Position numbers and translations under genes: made by a program. Under the pieces are notes generated by a model. That model searched no databases. It was not told the origin of the DNA and saw only the letters and a list, made by a program, of their open reading frames with translations. 64,000 nt of DNA from VRUE01 sp963704515 (GTDB lineage: Bacteria; Actinomycetota; Thermoleophilia; Solirubrobacterales; 70-9), in NCBI GenBank assembly GCA_963704515.1, contig OY969913.1:2783204-2847203 (forward strand), in the 5' to 3' direction. Below are positions 31,604 through 39,706 of this stretch, in pieces (within the stretch, counting starts at the first letter, position 1; every line of letters starts with the position of its first letter).

Positions 31604-31907
31604 CACGCGAGAAAGGGTTCGAGCATCCGGCCCGAACCCCTTCCGCAAAACGTGCCACCCCAGAACAGCAAGACGCTGCTCGCCGTCAGCTGGGGGTTCG
31701 CCATTCTCGCATCGCGAAGGCTAGCACTGGAGGTGGCGTTTTCAGGGAGCACCGGCGTCTCTACAGACTCTTTGCGCCTCTACAGAGAAGGGATAAGCGT
31801 GACCAACATCACGGACCCGGCTTGCCCCGCGGTCGAAGGTAATTGTCTCGCTTCTGCACTCAGCGAGCTTTTCTTTCACAAGTCTGTGCCGATCCGAACT
31901 ATCTAAA

Positions 31908-32324
31908 GTGTCGTCTGTGACGCAGAAGCCGCTTGAGCTGATCCTCGCCCGCAACCTTATGTCTGCGCTCTCGACGCCGGCATTCCTGGTCGACGAGGGC
32001 GGCCTCCTGGTCTTCTACAACGAGGCGGCCGGGACGCTGCTGGGCAAGCGCTTCGAGGAACTGGGCACGGTCGGCGCCGAGGAGTGGGGCTCGCTCTTCG
32101 GACCGTTCGACGAGGCGGGCGAGCCGATCCCCTATGACGAGCTGCCGCTGGTCGTCGCCGTGCGCAAAGGGCGCCCGGCCCACGCCAGCTTCGAGATCGG
32201 CTCGGTCGACGGCTCCAGGCACGAGGTCGAGGTCTCGGCCTTCCCGATCCTCACCGCGCACGGCTCGCAGGGCGCGATCGCCGTCTTCTGGCCGACCGGG
32301 TCGAGCAACGGGGCAGGGCACTGA
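31908..32324 (+). CDS. PAS-domain protein
   Basis: A 138-residue single PAS fold from the GTG at 31908. The core LSTPAFLVDEGGLLVFYNEAAGTLLGKRFEELG is followed by the FGPFDEAGEPIPYDELPLVVAV insertion and the beta strands ASFEIGSVDGSRHEVEVSAFPI. No output domain is attached, so it probably works through a partner. Its stop is one base before the ATG of an MBL-fold hydrolase, so the two are co-translated. Possible promoter elements TTCACA and CTATCT are just upstream. The ligand (heme, flavin or small molecule) cannot be told. Confidence 0.82.
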   Translation: MSSVTQKPLELILARNLMSALSTPAFLVDEGGLLVFYNEAAGTLLGKRFEELGTVGAEEWGSLFGPFDEAGEPIPYDELPLVVAVRKGRPAHASFEIGSVDGSRHEVEVSAFPILTAHGSQGAIAVFWPTGSSNGAGH

Positions 32325-32325
32325 G

Positions 32326-33207
32326 ATGAAGGTCAAGCTCTGGGGAACCCGCGGCTCGATCCCCTCCCCGGGGCCGGAGACGATCCGCTACGGCGGCAAC
32401 ACCTCGTGCGTCGGCGTCACCCTTTCCGACGGCTCGATGCTGGCGCTCGACGCGGGAACCGGCATCCGCAGCCTCGGCCTGGCGCTGGCGGCCGAGCCGG
32501 CCCGGCTGCACATCCTCCTCACCCACCTGCACCTCGACCACATCCAGGGCCTCGTCTTCTTCGCCCCCGCCTTCCGCGCCCAGACCGAGATCGTGATCTG
32601 GGGCCCGGCCTCGCCCGAGGCCTCGCTGCGCGACCGAATCGCCCGCTACATCTCGGCGCCGCTCTCGCCGGTCGAGGTGCGCGAGCTGCCCTGCGACGTC
32701 TCCTTCCGCCACTGCCCGCAGGCCGAGTGGGAGATCGGGCCGGCGCGGATCCGAGCCGCCTCCGTCGCCCACCGTGGGCCGACGCTCGGCTACCGGATCG
32801 ACGACGGCGAGTCCTCGCTCGCCTACATACCCGACCACGAGCCGGCGCTCGGCGCCGACCTCGACACGCTCGAGGAGGACTGGATCTCCGGCCTCGGCCT
32901 CGCCCGCGACGCCTCGCTGCTGATCTGCGACGGCCAGTACACCGACGCCGAGTACCCCGAGCACGTCGGCTGGGGGCACTCCTCAACCTCGCACGCCGTC
33001 TCCTTCGCCCGTCGCGCGGGGGCCGACCGCACAGTGCTCTTCCACCACGACCCGATGCACTCCGACGCGCAGCTCGACCTGCTGAGCGAAGCGGCGCGAC
33101 GGTGCTGGGTCGAGGCCGGCGGCGAGGAGGATGCGCTTGAGCTGGCCGTCGAGCACGCCGAGTACGAGCTGCCCGCGAAGGTCCGCAGTCCGCTGCAGAC
33201 AGCTTGA
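32326..33207 (+). CDS. MBL-fold metallo-hydrolase (RNase Z/phosphodiesterase-like)
   Basis: A 293-residue metallo-beta-lactamase-fold protein. The zinc motif is THLHLDHIQG (HxHxDH), with further ligands expected in VAHRGPTLGYRI, YIPDHEPA and CDGQYTDAEYPEHVGWGHSS. The C-terminal RTVLFHHDPMHSD supplies the final His. The start MKVKLWGTRGSIPSPGPETIRYGGNTSCV matches the 'WGTRGSIP' subgroup, which in several bacteria is fused or linked to response-regulator or PAS modules. It follows the PAS gene by one base. It is likely a phosphodiesterase of a cyclic or linear nucleotide; the substrate is unproven. Confidence 0.88.
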   Translation: MKVKLWGTRGSIPSPGPETIRYGGNTSCVGVTLSDGSMLALDAGTGIRSLGLALAAEPARLHILLTHLHLDHIQGLVFFAPAFRAQTEIVIWGPASPEASLRDRIARYISAPLSPVEVRELPCDVSFRHCPQAEWEIGPARIRAASVAHRGPTLGYRIDDGESSLAYIPDHEPALGADLDTLEEDWISGLGLARDASLLICDGQYTDAEYPEHVGWGHSSTSHAVSFARRAGADRTVLFHHDPMHSDAQLDLLSEAARRCWVEAGGEEDALELAVEHAEYELPAKVRSPLQTA

Positions 33208-33266
33208 CCGCTTGAGTTGAACTGCACGGTTTACGGGGCGTTCGCGGCCCGGTACGCTGCTCCGCG

Positions 33267-33881
33267 ATGTCCTCGACCCCTGGAATCGACGCTGCGGTCG
33301 AGCGATCCGATCTGCTCGGGGAGGCGCTCGAGACGGCGCGCAAGGCGCATGCCGGCCAGTTGCGCCGGGGTAGCGACGGCCGTCCCTACATCGACCACCC
33401 GCTGGCCGTCGCCGAGCTCCTCCTCCAGCTCGGCCACCGCGACGAAGTGCTCGCCGCCGCCCTCCTGCACGACGTGGTCGAGAAGAGCGAAATCGAGAGC
33501 GGCGGACTGCGCGAGCGCTTCGGCGACGAGGTCGCCGACCTGGTCGAGGCGCTGACCGAAGACAAGACGATCGCGGAATACGAGGAGCGCAAGCGCGAGC
33601 ACCGGCGGCGCGTCGGGCGGGCCGGCGGCGAGGCGGTGGCGATCTTCGCCGCCGACAAACTGACCAACGTGACGATGCTGCGCGAGGCCTACGCGCTGAT
33701 CGGCGAGCGGGTCAGCGAGGAACTCGCCGTCACCCTCGACCTGAAGATCTACATCTGGGAGGAGGACCTCGAAATGCTCTTCGACGCCGCCCCCGAGATG
33801 CCGCTGGTCAACGAGTTCGCCGACCAGATGGTCGGCCTCTGGGGCGACCGCTTCAGGGCCGTTCAGACCTCTTCAGAGTGA
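33267..33881 (+). CDS. HD-domain phosphohydrolase, small alarmone hydrolase (SpoT/MESH1)-like
   Basis: A 204-residue protein. The pattern HAGQLRRGSDGRPYIDHPLAVAELL, LAAALLHDVVEKSE and FAADKLTNVTML contains the His, HD and Asp residues of the RelA/SpoT hydrolase domain. There is no synthetase, TGS or ACT domain. It may degrade (p)ppGpp or a related pyrophosphorylated nucleotide. A TACGCT -10 box ends 8 nt before the ATG, suggesting a leaderless message. The next genes are methionine-salvage enzymes, but the 29-nt gap with its own -10 box suggests separate units. Confidence 0.82.
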   Translation: MSSTPGIDAAVERSDLLGEALETARKAHAGQLRRGSDGRPYIDHPLAVAELLLQLGHRDEVLAAALLHDVVEKSEIESGGLRERFGDEVADLVEALTEDKTIAEYEERKREHRRRVGRAGGEAVAIFAADKLTNVTMLREAYALIGERVSEELAVTLDLKIYIWEEDLEMLFDAAPEMPLVNEFADQMVGLWGDRFRAVQTSSE

Positions 33882-33910
33882 AGCTCGCCGGCACCTCCTA
33901 GGATCGCGTC

Positions 33911-34594
33911 ATGGGACGGCTGGCGGTGGTGCTTGGCAGCAGTGGGCTCGGGCCGGGGGGCGAGACGGTCGCTGCCGCGGCGGCTGAGCATGGGGCGGCG
34001 ATCGTGCAGCGGCACGACAGTGGCAGTGGCTATGTGCTGCCACACGAGATCGACCACGTCGCCAACCTGCGGCCACTGGTCGAGCAGGGCTGCGACCGGG
34101 TGCTGGCGCTCGCCTCGGTCGGCTCGCTCAGCCCGGCGCTGCCGGTCGGCAGCCTGGTCTGCCCCGACGACTTCATCGCCCTGCACCTCGGTCTCTCCGT
34201 CTTCGCAGACGAGCGCGCCCACAGCGCGCCCGGCTTCGACCCGGCCTGGCGAGGGGAGGTGCTCGAGGCGTGGCCGGCCGGTGACGGTGGCAGGCTGCGC
34301 GACGGGGGCGTCTACTGGCAGACGATCGGGCCGCGCTTCGAGACCCCGGCCGAGATCCGGCTGATCGCCCCGCACGCCGATCTGGTCGGGATGACGATCG
34401 CCGCGGAGTGCATCGTCGCCGCCGAGCTCGGCCTCGCCTACGCCGCGGTCTGCGCCGTCGACAACCTCGCCAACGGGCTCGACGCGGAGCCGGTCGCGGT
34501 TGAGGCGCTTGAGCCCGCCCGCGCCGCCAACGCCCGGCGCCTGCGCGAGGGCCTGGCGGGGGCGCTGCCCCGGTTGGGCGCGGTGGGACGGTGA
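33911..34594 (+). CDS. Purine nucleoside/5'-methylthioadenosine phosphorylase family protein
   Basis: A 227-residue phosphorylase-fold protein. It has LAVVLGSSGLGP at the N-terminus, HEIDHVANLRPLVEQGCDRVLALASVGSLSPALPVGSLVCPDDFI, YWQTIGPRFETPAEIR and GMTIAAECIVAAELGLAYAAVCAVDNLANG. These are the phosphate-, ribose- and base-site segments of MTAP/PNP enzymes, slightly shorter than usual. It overlaps by 4 nt a gene for MTA/SAH deaminase, so methylthioadenosine or a deaminated form (methylthioinosine) is the likely substrate. TAGGAT (33899-33904) ends 6 nt before the ATG, a model leaderless start. Confidence 0.87.
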   Translation: MGRLAVVLGSSGLGPGGETVAAAAAEHGAAIVQRHDSGSGYVLPHEIDHVANLRPLVEQGCDRVLALASVGSLSPALPVGSLVCPDDFIALHLGLSVFADERAHSAPGFDPAWRGEVLEAWPAGDGGRLRDGGVYWQTIGPRFETPAEIRLIAPHADLVGMTIAAECIVAAELGLAYAAVCAVDNLANGLDAEPVAVEALEPARAANARRLREGLAGALPRLGAVGR

Positions 34595-35820
34595 GCGCGC
34601 CGCTGACCGTCACCGGGGCGCTGCTCGACGGCCGGCGGGTCGGTCTGCGTTGCGAGGGCGGCCGGATCGTCGCTCTCGGGCCAGGGGTGCGCCCCGAGCC
34701 GGGCGACCAGACGATCGAGGCGGGCGGGGCGCCGCTGGTCGCGCCGCTGGTCAACGGCCACACCCACGCCGCGATGACCCTCTTCCGCGGCTACGGCGGC
34801 GACCTGCCGTTGATGCGCTGGCTGAAGGAGAAGATCTGGCCGGTCGAGGCGAAGCTCGAGCCGGAGGACGTCTACTGGGGCGCGCGGCTCGCCTGCGCCG
34901 AGATGATCCGCACCGGGACGGCCCGCTTCTGGGACATGTACTGGCACCCGGGGGCGACCGCCCGCGCGGTGAGCGACGCCGGCCTGCGGGCGACGATCGG
35001 CGGGCCGCTGTTCGACGCCGCGGGCGGCACCGAGGAGATCAAGGCGACGGCGTTGGGCAGCCTCGAGGAGCTGGCCGAACACGAGCCGCGGGTCGGCGCC
35101 TCCCTCGCCCCGCACGCGATCTACACGGTCAGCGAAGGGCTGCTGCGCTGGACGGCGGAGACCGCGGCCGAGCGCGGGGTCGCCGTCCAGATCCACCTCT
35201 CCGAGACCGAGGAGGAGGTGCGCCAGTGCGTCGAGCGCCACGGCGTGCGCCCGGCCGCCTACCTCGACCGCGTCGGTTTGCTCGGCGAGCGCACCGTGCT
35301 CGCCCACGGCGTCTGGCTCGACCAGGCGGAGCTGGAGCTGATCGCCGAGCGCGGCGCGACGCTGGTCGCCAACCCGGCGGCCAACCTGAAGCTCGCGGTC
35401 GGCGGCGTCCTCCCCTACCCGGCCGCGCGCCGGGCCGGCGTCCGGGTCGGCCTCGGCACCGACGGCGCCGGCTCCAACGACTCGCTCGACCTCTTCTCCG
35501 AGCTGAAGCTCTTCGCCCTCTCCCAGCGCCACGCCGCCCGCGACGCCACCGTGATCGCGGCCCGCGAGGCCTGGTCGATCGCCACCGGTGGGGTCGAGCC
35601 GCGGGCCGGGGCGGCGGCGGACTTCCTGTTGCTGCGAACGGGGTCCTACGAGCTCGGGGTCGGGGAGCTGCACGCGGACCTGGTCTACGCGGCGTCGGGG
35701 TCGATCGTCGACACGACGGTGGTCGGCGGACGGGTGCTGATGCGGGGGGGCGAGGTGCCGGGGCTGGGGGAGATCGTCGCGCGGGCGGCGGAGCGCTCGC
35801 GGCGGCTCGGGATCGGCTGA
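34591..35820 (+). CDS. mtaD: Amidohydrolase, 5'-methylthioadenosine/S-adenosylhomocysteine deaminase-like
   Basis: A 409-residue metal-dependent hydrolase from the GTG at 34591. Zinc-site motifs are LVAPLVNGHTHAAMTLFRGYGGDLPLMRWL, IHLSETEEEVRQC, LAHGVWLDQAELELI and GLGTDGAGSNDSLDLFSELKL. This is the MtaD/TrzA-like pattern. With the overlapping phosphorylase it suggests a route in which MTA (or SAH) is deaminated and then cleaved by phosphorolysis. The C-terminal VYAASGSIVDTTVVGGRVLMRGGEV closes the composite metal domain. Guanine deaminase or a related aminohydrolase role is less likely given the neighbour. Confidence 0.9.
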   Translation: MSAPLTVTGALLDGRRVGLRCEGGRIVALGPGVRPEPGDQTIEAGGAPLVAPLVNGHTHAAMTLFRGYGGDLPLMRWLKEKIWPVEAKLEPEDVYWGARLACAEMIRTGTARFWDMYWHPGATARAVSDAGLRATIGGPLFDAAGGTEEIKATALGSLEELAEHEPRVGASLAPHAIYTVSEGLLRWTAETAAERGVAVQIHLSETEEEVRQCVERHGVRPAAYLDRVGLLGERTVLAHGVWLDQAELELIAERGATLVANPAANLKLAVGGVLPYPAARRAGVRVGLGTDGAGSNDSLDLFSELKLFALSQRHAARDATVIAAREAWSIATGGVEPRAGAAADFLLLRTGSYELGVGELHADLVYAASGSIVDTTVVGGRVLMRGGEVPGLGEIVARAAERSRRLGIG

Positions 35821-35832
35821 CCTGCCCGGTTA

Positions 35833-35849
35833 ATACCCCCTAGGGGTAT
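35833..35849. promoter_or_regulatory. CsoR-family operator (metal- or thiol-responsive)
   Basis: ATACCCC-CTA-GGGGTAT is a near-ideal CsoR/RcnR/FrmR-type operator (AT-flanked C/G runs with dyad symmetry). It lies between the expected -35 and the TACGGT -10 box (35854-35859) of the permease gene, whose ATG follows 6 nt later. A bound repressor would block the promoter. Confidence 0.7.
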
Positions 35850-35865
35850 CTGATACGGTGCGGCC

Positions 35866-37002
35866 ATGGGCAACGTCCTCGGCACGATTCTCGAAGGCTT
35901 CAAGCAGTCGCTGCTGATGGCCTACGAGGTCTGGTGGGCGCTGGTCCTCGGCTTTGCGATCTCGGGGATCGTCCAGGCCTGGGTGCCGACCGAGCGCATC
36001 CAGGCGAGCCTCGCCGGCCGCGGGCCGAAGCCGGTGGCGCTGGCGACCGGGCTCGGCGCCGCCTCATCCTCCTGCTCCTACGCGGCGATCTCGATCGCCA
36101 AGACGCTGATCCAGAAGGGCGCCTCAGCGACCACGGCGCTCGCCTTCCAGTTCGCCTCGACCAACCTGGTCTGGGAGCTGGGCCTGGTGCTCTGGGTGCT
36201 GATCGGCTGGCAGTTCGCGCTCGCCGAGTACTTCGGCGGCATCGTGCTGATCGTGCTGATGGCGGCGACCCTGCGCTTCTTCGTCTCGCCGCGGCTCGAA
36301 GAGCAGGCGCGGGCGCACGCGCGCGAGGCCCAGGAGGGCGAAATGCACGAGCACGGCGGCGGGCAGGGCGAGGAGCGGAGCGGCCTGCGCGAGCGGCTCA
36401 CCTCGCTGGAGTCCTGGACCGCGGTCGCCTTCAACTTCCGCTCCGACTGGCGGATGCTCTGGAAGGAGATCTCGATCGGGTTCCTGCTCGCCGGTTTCAT
36501 CGGCCTGCTCGGCAACGGCTTCTTCAACTTCCTCTTCGTCACCGACGCGCCGCCCGCGATCCGCACGATCGAGAACGTCCTGGTCGGGCCGCTGATCGCG
36601 ATCCTCAGCTTCGTCTGCTCGGTCGGCAACGTGCCGCTGGCGGCGGTGCTCTGGTCGGGCGGGATCAGCTTCGCCGGCGTGATCGCCTTCATCTTCGCCG
36701 ACCTGATCGTGCTGACCATCGTCGCCGCCTACGCGAAGTTCTACGGCTGGCCCTTCACCGTGCGGATCGTCGCCCTGATGTTCGTGACGATGGTGGTCGC
36801 GGCGCTGATCGTCGACCTCGTCTTCGGCCTCGCCGGGCTGATCCCGGAGGGCCCGCGGCCGACCCGCAACGACATCTTCGGCTCGGTCGAGCTCGACTAC
36901 AAGCTGGCGCTGAACCTGCTCGGCCTGGCAATCTTCACGGCGCTCTTCTGGCTGAGCCGCGGCGGCGGCGAACCGGCCTCCGAGTGCGCCGCGCATGGCT
37001 AG
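35866..37002 (+). CDS. Predicted permease of the ArsP/YraQ (COG0701) family
   Basis: A 378-residue membrane protein with about nine helices in two halves. The halves are separated by a cytoplasmic loop (about 145-200) rich in Glu/His (EMHEHGGGQGEE). Family marks are GLGAASSSCSYAAISIAKTLIQKGASATTALAFQFASTNLVWELG and FVCSVGNVPLAAVLWSGGISFAGVIAFIFADLIVL. The SSCSYA and CSVGNVP cysteines are the repeated TM motif of ArsP-like exporters. Transport of a soft metal(loid) or its organic form is likely. The CsoR-type operator and leaderless promoter directly in front suggest induction by copper, nickel, aldehyde or persulfide; no csoR gene is visible here. Confidence 0.85.
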   Translation: MGNVLGTILEGFKQSLLMAYEVWWALVLGFAISGIVQAWVPTERIQASLAGRGPKPVALATGLGAASSSCSYAAISIAKTLIQKGASATTALAFQFASTNLVWELGLVLWVLIGWQFALAEYFGGIVLIVLMAATLRFFVSPRLEEQARAHAREAQEGEMHEHGGGQGEERSGLRERLTSLESWTAVAFNFRSDWRMLWKEISIGFLLAGFIGLLGNGFFNFLFVTDAPPAIRTIENVLVGPLIAILSFVCSVGNVPLAAVLWSGGISFAGVIAFIFADLIVLTIVAAYAKFYGWPFTVRIVALMFVTMVVAALIVDLVFGLAGLIPEGPRPTRNDIFGSVELDYKLALNLLGLAIFTALFWLSRGGGEPASECAAHG

Positions 37003-37032
37003 CCGCGCGATCCGGGTATAGGCTCGGGCCGA

Positions 37033-38226
37033 GTGCCCAGCCACGAGGCGACTGACCGGTCGGGCGGCGGAGCCTCTTCCGTCCGCTACGCAGGCGCGAC
37101 CAAGCGCTACGGCGACTCTGCTGTCGCCGCCGTCGACGGCCTCACCCTCGAGGTCCCCGCCGGAGAGATCTGCGTGCTGGTCGGGCCGTCGGGCTGCGGC
37201 AAGACGACCGCGATGCGGATGGTCAACCGCACGGTCGAGCTGAGCGAGGGCGACGTGCTGATCGGCGAGCGCTCGGTGCGCGACCGCGAGCCGGCCCACT
37301 TGCGGCGCGAGATCGGCTACGTGATCCAGGAGGTCGGCCTCTTCCCGCACCGCACGATCGCCGAGAACATCGCCGCCGTGCCCGGGCTGCTCGGCTGGAA
37401 GAAGGAGCGCACCGCGGCGCGCACCGCCGAGCTGCTGGAGCTGATCGGACTCGACCCGGAGCTTGCCGGCCGCTACCCGGCGCAGCTCTCCGGCGGCCAG
37501 CAGCAGCGGGTCGGCGTCGCCCGGGCGCTCGCCGCCGACCCGCTGGTGATGCTGATGGACGAGCCCTTCGGGGCGATCGACCCGATCAACCGCGAGCGCC
37601 TGCAGAACGAGTTCCTCCGCCTGCAGGCCGAGATCGGCAAGACGGTCCTCTTCGTCACCCACGACATCGACGAGGCGATCAAGATGGGCGACCGGATCGC
37701 GGTGATGCGCGAGGGCGGTCACCTCGCCCAGTACGCCACCCCGGCCGAGATCCTGATGGACCCCGCCGACGAGTTCGTCGAGGACTTCGTCGGCGCCGAC
37801 CGGGCGCTGAAGCGGCTGGCGCTGATGCGGGTCACCGACATCGACCTCTGGGAGGCGCCGCTCGCCTACGTCGGCCAGCCGACCGCCGAGGTGCGGGCGA
37901 AGCTCGCCGCGCCCGACGTCGAGGTCCCCTACCCGCTGCTGGTCGACGGCGAGCGCCGCCCGCTCGGCTGGCTCTCCGAGCGCGACCTGGCCGCCGAGGT
38001 GGTGCCCGCCCGGCCCGACTTCCCGCTCGGGCCGCTGCTCGAGCTCGACGACGTGATGCGCGACGCGCTCGCCGACCTGCTGCAGGGCGAGGCGCAGTAC
38101 GCCGCCGTGGCCGACCACCGCGGCCGGATCGCCGGCGTGCTCTCAGTCGAGATCATCTCCGAGTTCCTCGGCTCGCCACAGGCGAAGGCCGAGGAACGCA
38201 GCGCCGTGGAGCGACCGCGTGGTTAG
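37033..38226 (+). CDS. Glycine betaine/choline ABC transporter ATP-binding protein (OpuCA/ProV-like) with CBS-type tail
   Basis: A 397-residue protein from the GTG at 37033. Walker A GPSGCGKTTAM, Q-loop YVIQEVGLFPHRT, signature LSGGQQQRVGVARAL, Walker B VMLMDEPFGAIDP and H-loop VTHDIDEA are complete. From about residue 270 to 390 is a CBS-like regulatory region (MRVTDIDLWEAPLAYVG...VLSVEIISEF), as in OpuA/OpuC where it senses ionic strength. TAGGCT (37019-37024) ends 8 nt before the start, so the whole operon is probably leaderless. It overlaps the first permease by 8 nt. Glu codons are 35 GAG to 1 GAA, the opposite of the binding protein of the same operon. Confidence 0.93.
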   Translation: MPSHEATDRSGGGASSVRYAGATKRYGDSAVAAVDGLTLEVPAGEICVLVGPSGCGKTTAMRMVNRTVELSEGDVLIGERSVRDREPAHLRREIGYVIQEVGLFPHRTIAENIAAVPGLLGWKKERTAARTAELLELIGLDPELAGRYPAQLSGGQQQRVGVARALAADPLVMLMDEPFGAIDPINRERLQNEFLRLQAEIGKTVLFVTHDIDEAIKMGDRIAVMREGGHLAQYATPAEILMDPADEFVEDFVGADRALKRLALMRVTDIDLWEAPLAYVGQPTAEVRAKLAAPDVEVPYPLLVDGERRPLGWLSERDLAAEVVPARPDFPLGPLLELDDVMRDALADLLQGEAQYAAVADHRGRIAGVLSVEIISEFLGSPQAKAEERSAVERPRG

Positions 38227-38962
38227 CCCGACGTTGACGTTCGCCGCGGCGGGCCAGGTCGGCGAAGGCTTCTTCCACGAACGCAGCTCCAGCAGCCTGC
38301 CCTGCCAGGCGACCGACAAGCTCTTCTGCTGGGGCTGGGCGAAGGAACACATCGACCGCTTCGCGACGCCCACCGTGCAGCACCTGGAGCTGGTCGTCTT
38401 CTCGGTGCTGATCGGCTTCGCGATCGCCTTCGCGCTCTCGCTGCTCGCCCACCGCCACGCCTGGCTGCGCCCGCCGCTGCTGGCCGGCACCGGCATCCTC
38501 TACACGATCCCCAGCGTCGCCTTCTTCTTCCTGCTGCTGCCGATCACCGGCCGCGGCGACGTGACCGCGATCGTCGCGCTCAGCGCCTACACCCTGCAGA
38601 TCATCTACCGCAACACGATCGCCGGCCTCGCCAACGTGCCGGTCTCGGTGCGCGACGCGGCGCGCGGGATGGGGCTGACCGAGCGGCAGATCCTCTGGCG
38701 GGTCGAGCTGCCGCTGGCGACGCCGGAGATCGTCGCCGGGCTGCGGATCGCGACCGTCAGCACGGTGGCGATCGCCACGCTCGCGGTCTTCGCCGGGGGC
38801 GGCGGGCTGGGCACGCGGATCTACGGCGAAGGCAACATCGACTTCGCGACGAGCATCATCATCGCCGGCGGCATCGCGATCCTGATGGCGCTCGTCTTCG
38901 ACGCGCTACTGGTGCTCAGCCAGCGCCTGGCCACACCCTGGCGGAGGGCCGGCCAGGGATGA
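38219..38962 (+). CDS. Osmoprotectant ABC transporter permease (OpuCB-like)
   Basis: A 247-residue permease. An N-terminal stretch outside the membrane (about 1-55) precedes five or six helices. The binding-protein-dependent transport motif is at NVPVSVRDAARGMGLTERQILWRVELPLATPEIVAGLRIAT (EAA-type loop). It has the ALSAYTLQIIYRNTIAGL segment common to OpuC/YehW permeases. It overlaps the ATPase by 8 nt and the second permease by 4 nt. Its Glu codons follow topology: GAA in the outer parts (VGEGFFHER, AKEH, YGEG) and GAG in the cytoplasmic EAA loop. Confidence 0.9.
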   Translation: MVSPTLTFAAAGQVGEGFFHERSSSSLPCQATDKLFCWGWAKEHIDRFATPTVQHLELVVFSVLIGFAIAFALSLLAHRHAWLRPPLLAGTGILYTIPSVAFFFLLLPITGRGDVTAIVALSAYTLQIIYRNTIAGLANVPVSVRDAARGMGLTERQILWRVELPLATPEIVAGLRIATVSTVAIATLAVFAGGGGLGTRIYGEGNIDFATSIIIAGGIAILMALVFDALLVLSQRLATPWRRAGQG

Positions 38963-39678
38963 GCGCGCTCCTCCCCCACCCGGCGCTCGCCTCCTTCGGC
39001 GGCGCGATCGAATTCATCTTCACCCCGCAGAGCTCGAACGTGACCGGTGGCAAGACGGTCGGCGGCCTCTCGCAGGTGGTCGAACTGACCGTGACCCAGC
39101 TCGAGGTGACGGTGCTGGCGCTCGCCCTCTCGCTGCTCGTCGCGCTGCCGGTCGGCCTCTACCTCGGCCACCGCGGGGTCGGGGGGTTCTTCGCGGTCGC
39201 GGTCGGCAACGCCGGCCGGGCGGTGCCGGAGCTGGCGCTGATCGCGCTGATGGCGACGGCGGTCGGAGTCGGGGTGCTCAACCTGACGATCGCCCTCGCC
39301 GTGCTCGGCGTGCCGCCGATTCTCACCAACGCCTACGTCGGCATCAGCCAGGTCAACCGCCCGACCGTCGACGCGGCGCGCGGCATGGGGATGACCGAGC
39401 TCGAGATCCTGCGCCGGGTCGAGGTGCCGCTGGCGATCCCGACGATCTTCACCGGCATCCGCGGGGCGACGATCGCGATCGTGGCGACGGCGACGATCGC
39501 GCCGCTCGCCGGAGTGCTCACCCTGGGCGACTTCATCATCAACGAAAACGTCTACGGCAAGAACGGCGTCCTGGCCGGCGCGATCCTCGTCGCTCTGCTG
39601 GCGCTGGCGCTCGAGCTGGCGCTCGCCGGGACGCAACGTCTGCTCACCTCGAAAGGCTTGCGGTTGCAGACCGCATGA
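38959..39678 (+). CDS. Osmoprotectant ABC transporter permease (OpuCD-like)
   Basis: A 239-residue second permease with about five helices. The EAA loop NRPTVDAARGMGMTELEILRRVEVPLAIPTIFTGIRGATIAIVATATIAPL is nearly a copy of the consensus for this family. Residues about 1-45 (including GGKTVGGLSQVVELTVTQLEV) are predicted outside or at the membrane edge. With OpuCB-like it forms the heterodimeric channel. It ends 28 nt before the binding-protein gene, which has its own Shine-Dalgarno (AGAGAGGAACGAA). Confidence 0.9.
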   Translation: MSALLPHPALASFGGAIEFIFTPQSSNVTGGKTVGGLSQVVELTVTQLEVTVLALALSLLVALPVGLYLGHRGVGGFFAVAVGNAGRAVPELALIALMATAVGVGVLNLTIALAVLGVPPILTNAYVGISQVNRPTVDAARGMGMTELEILRRVEVPLAIPTIFTGIRGATIAIVATATIAPLAGVLTLGDFIINENVYGKNGVLAGAILVALLALALELALAGTQRLLTSKGLRLQTA

Positions 39679-39706
39679 TCTCGACCACCGACAAGAGAGG
39701 AACGAA

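Larger units (their letters stand above)
31228..31907. other. Structured intergenic region of about 680 bp without a convincing conventional gene
   Basis: No frame here has coding character comparable to its neighbours. It contains CCGGCT-CGC-AGCCGG at about 31391-31405, a short AGCGC-GAA-GCGCT hairpin, a perfect Shine-Dalgarno with a possible 22-residue ORF (31484-31552), and a strong GNRA-capped stem (31562-31603). There is another inverted repeat, GGGTTCG/CGAACCC, at about 31615-31639. Near-identical 13-mers GCGTCTCTACAGA (31755-31767) and GCGCCTCTACAGA (31774-31786) lie 19 bp apart. Base composition drops in GC after 31640. It probably holds the promoter of the PAS gene and perhaps a small RNA. 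Confidence 0.5.

Noticed and set aside
31652..31906. 84-codon plus-strand frame upstream of the PAS gene
   Set aside because: No Shine-Dalgarno or -10 context, no family resemblance, and it spans direct repeats that look regulatory.
35833..35849. Reading the ATACCCC...GGGGTAT dyad as a terminator of the amidohydrolase gene
   Set aside because: The stem is short, no T run follows, and it sits at promoter spacing before the next gene; an operator fits better.
36124..38118. 664-codon minus-strand open frame over the permease and OpuC ATPase
   Set aside because: Composition is the reverse complement of clear plus-strand genes with complete motifs; it has no family features of its own.
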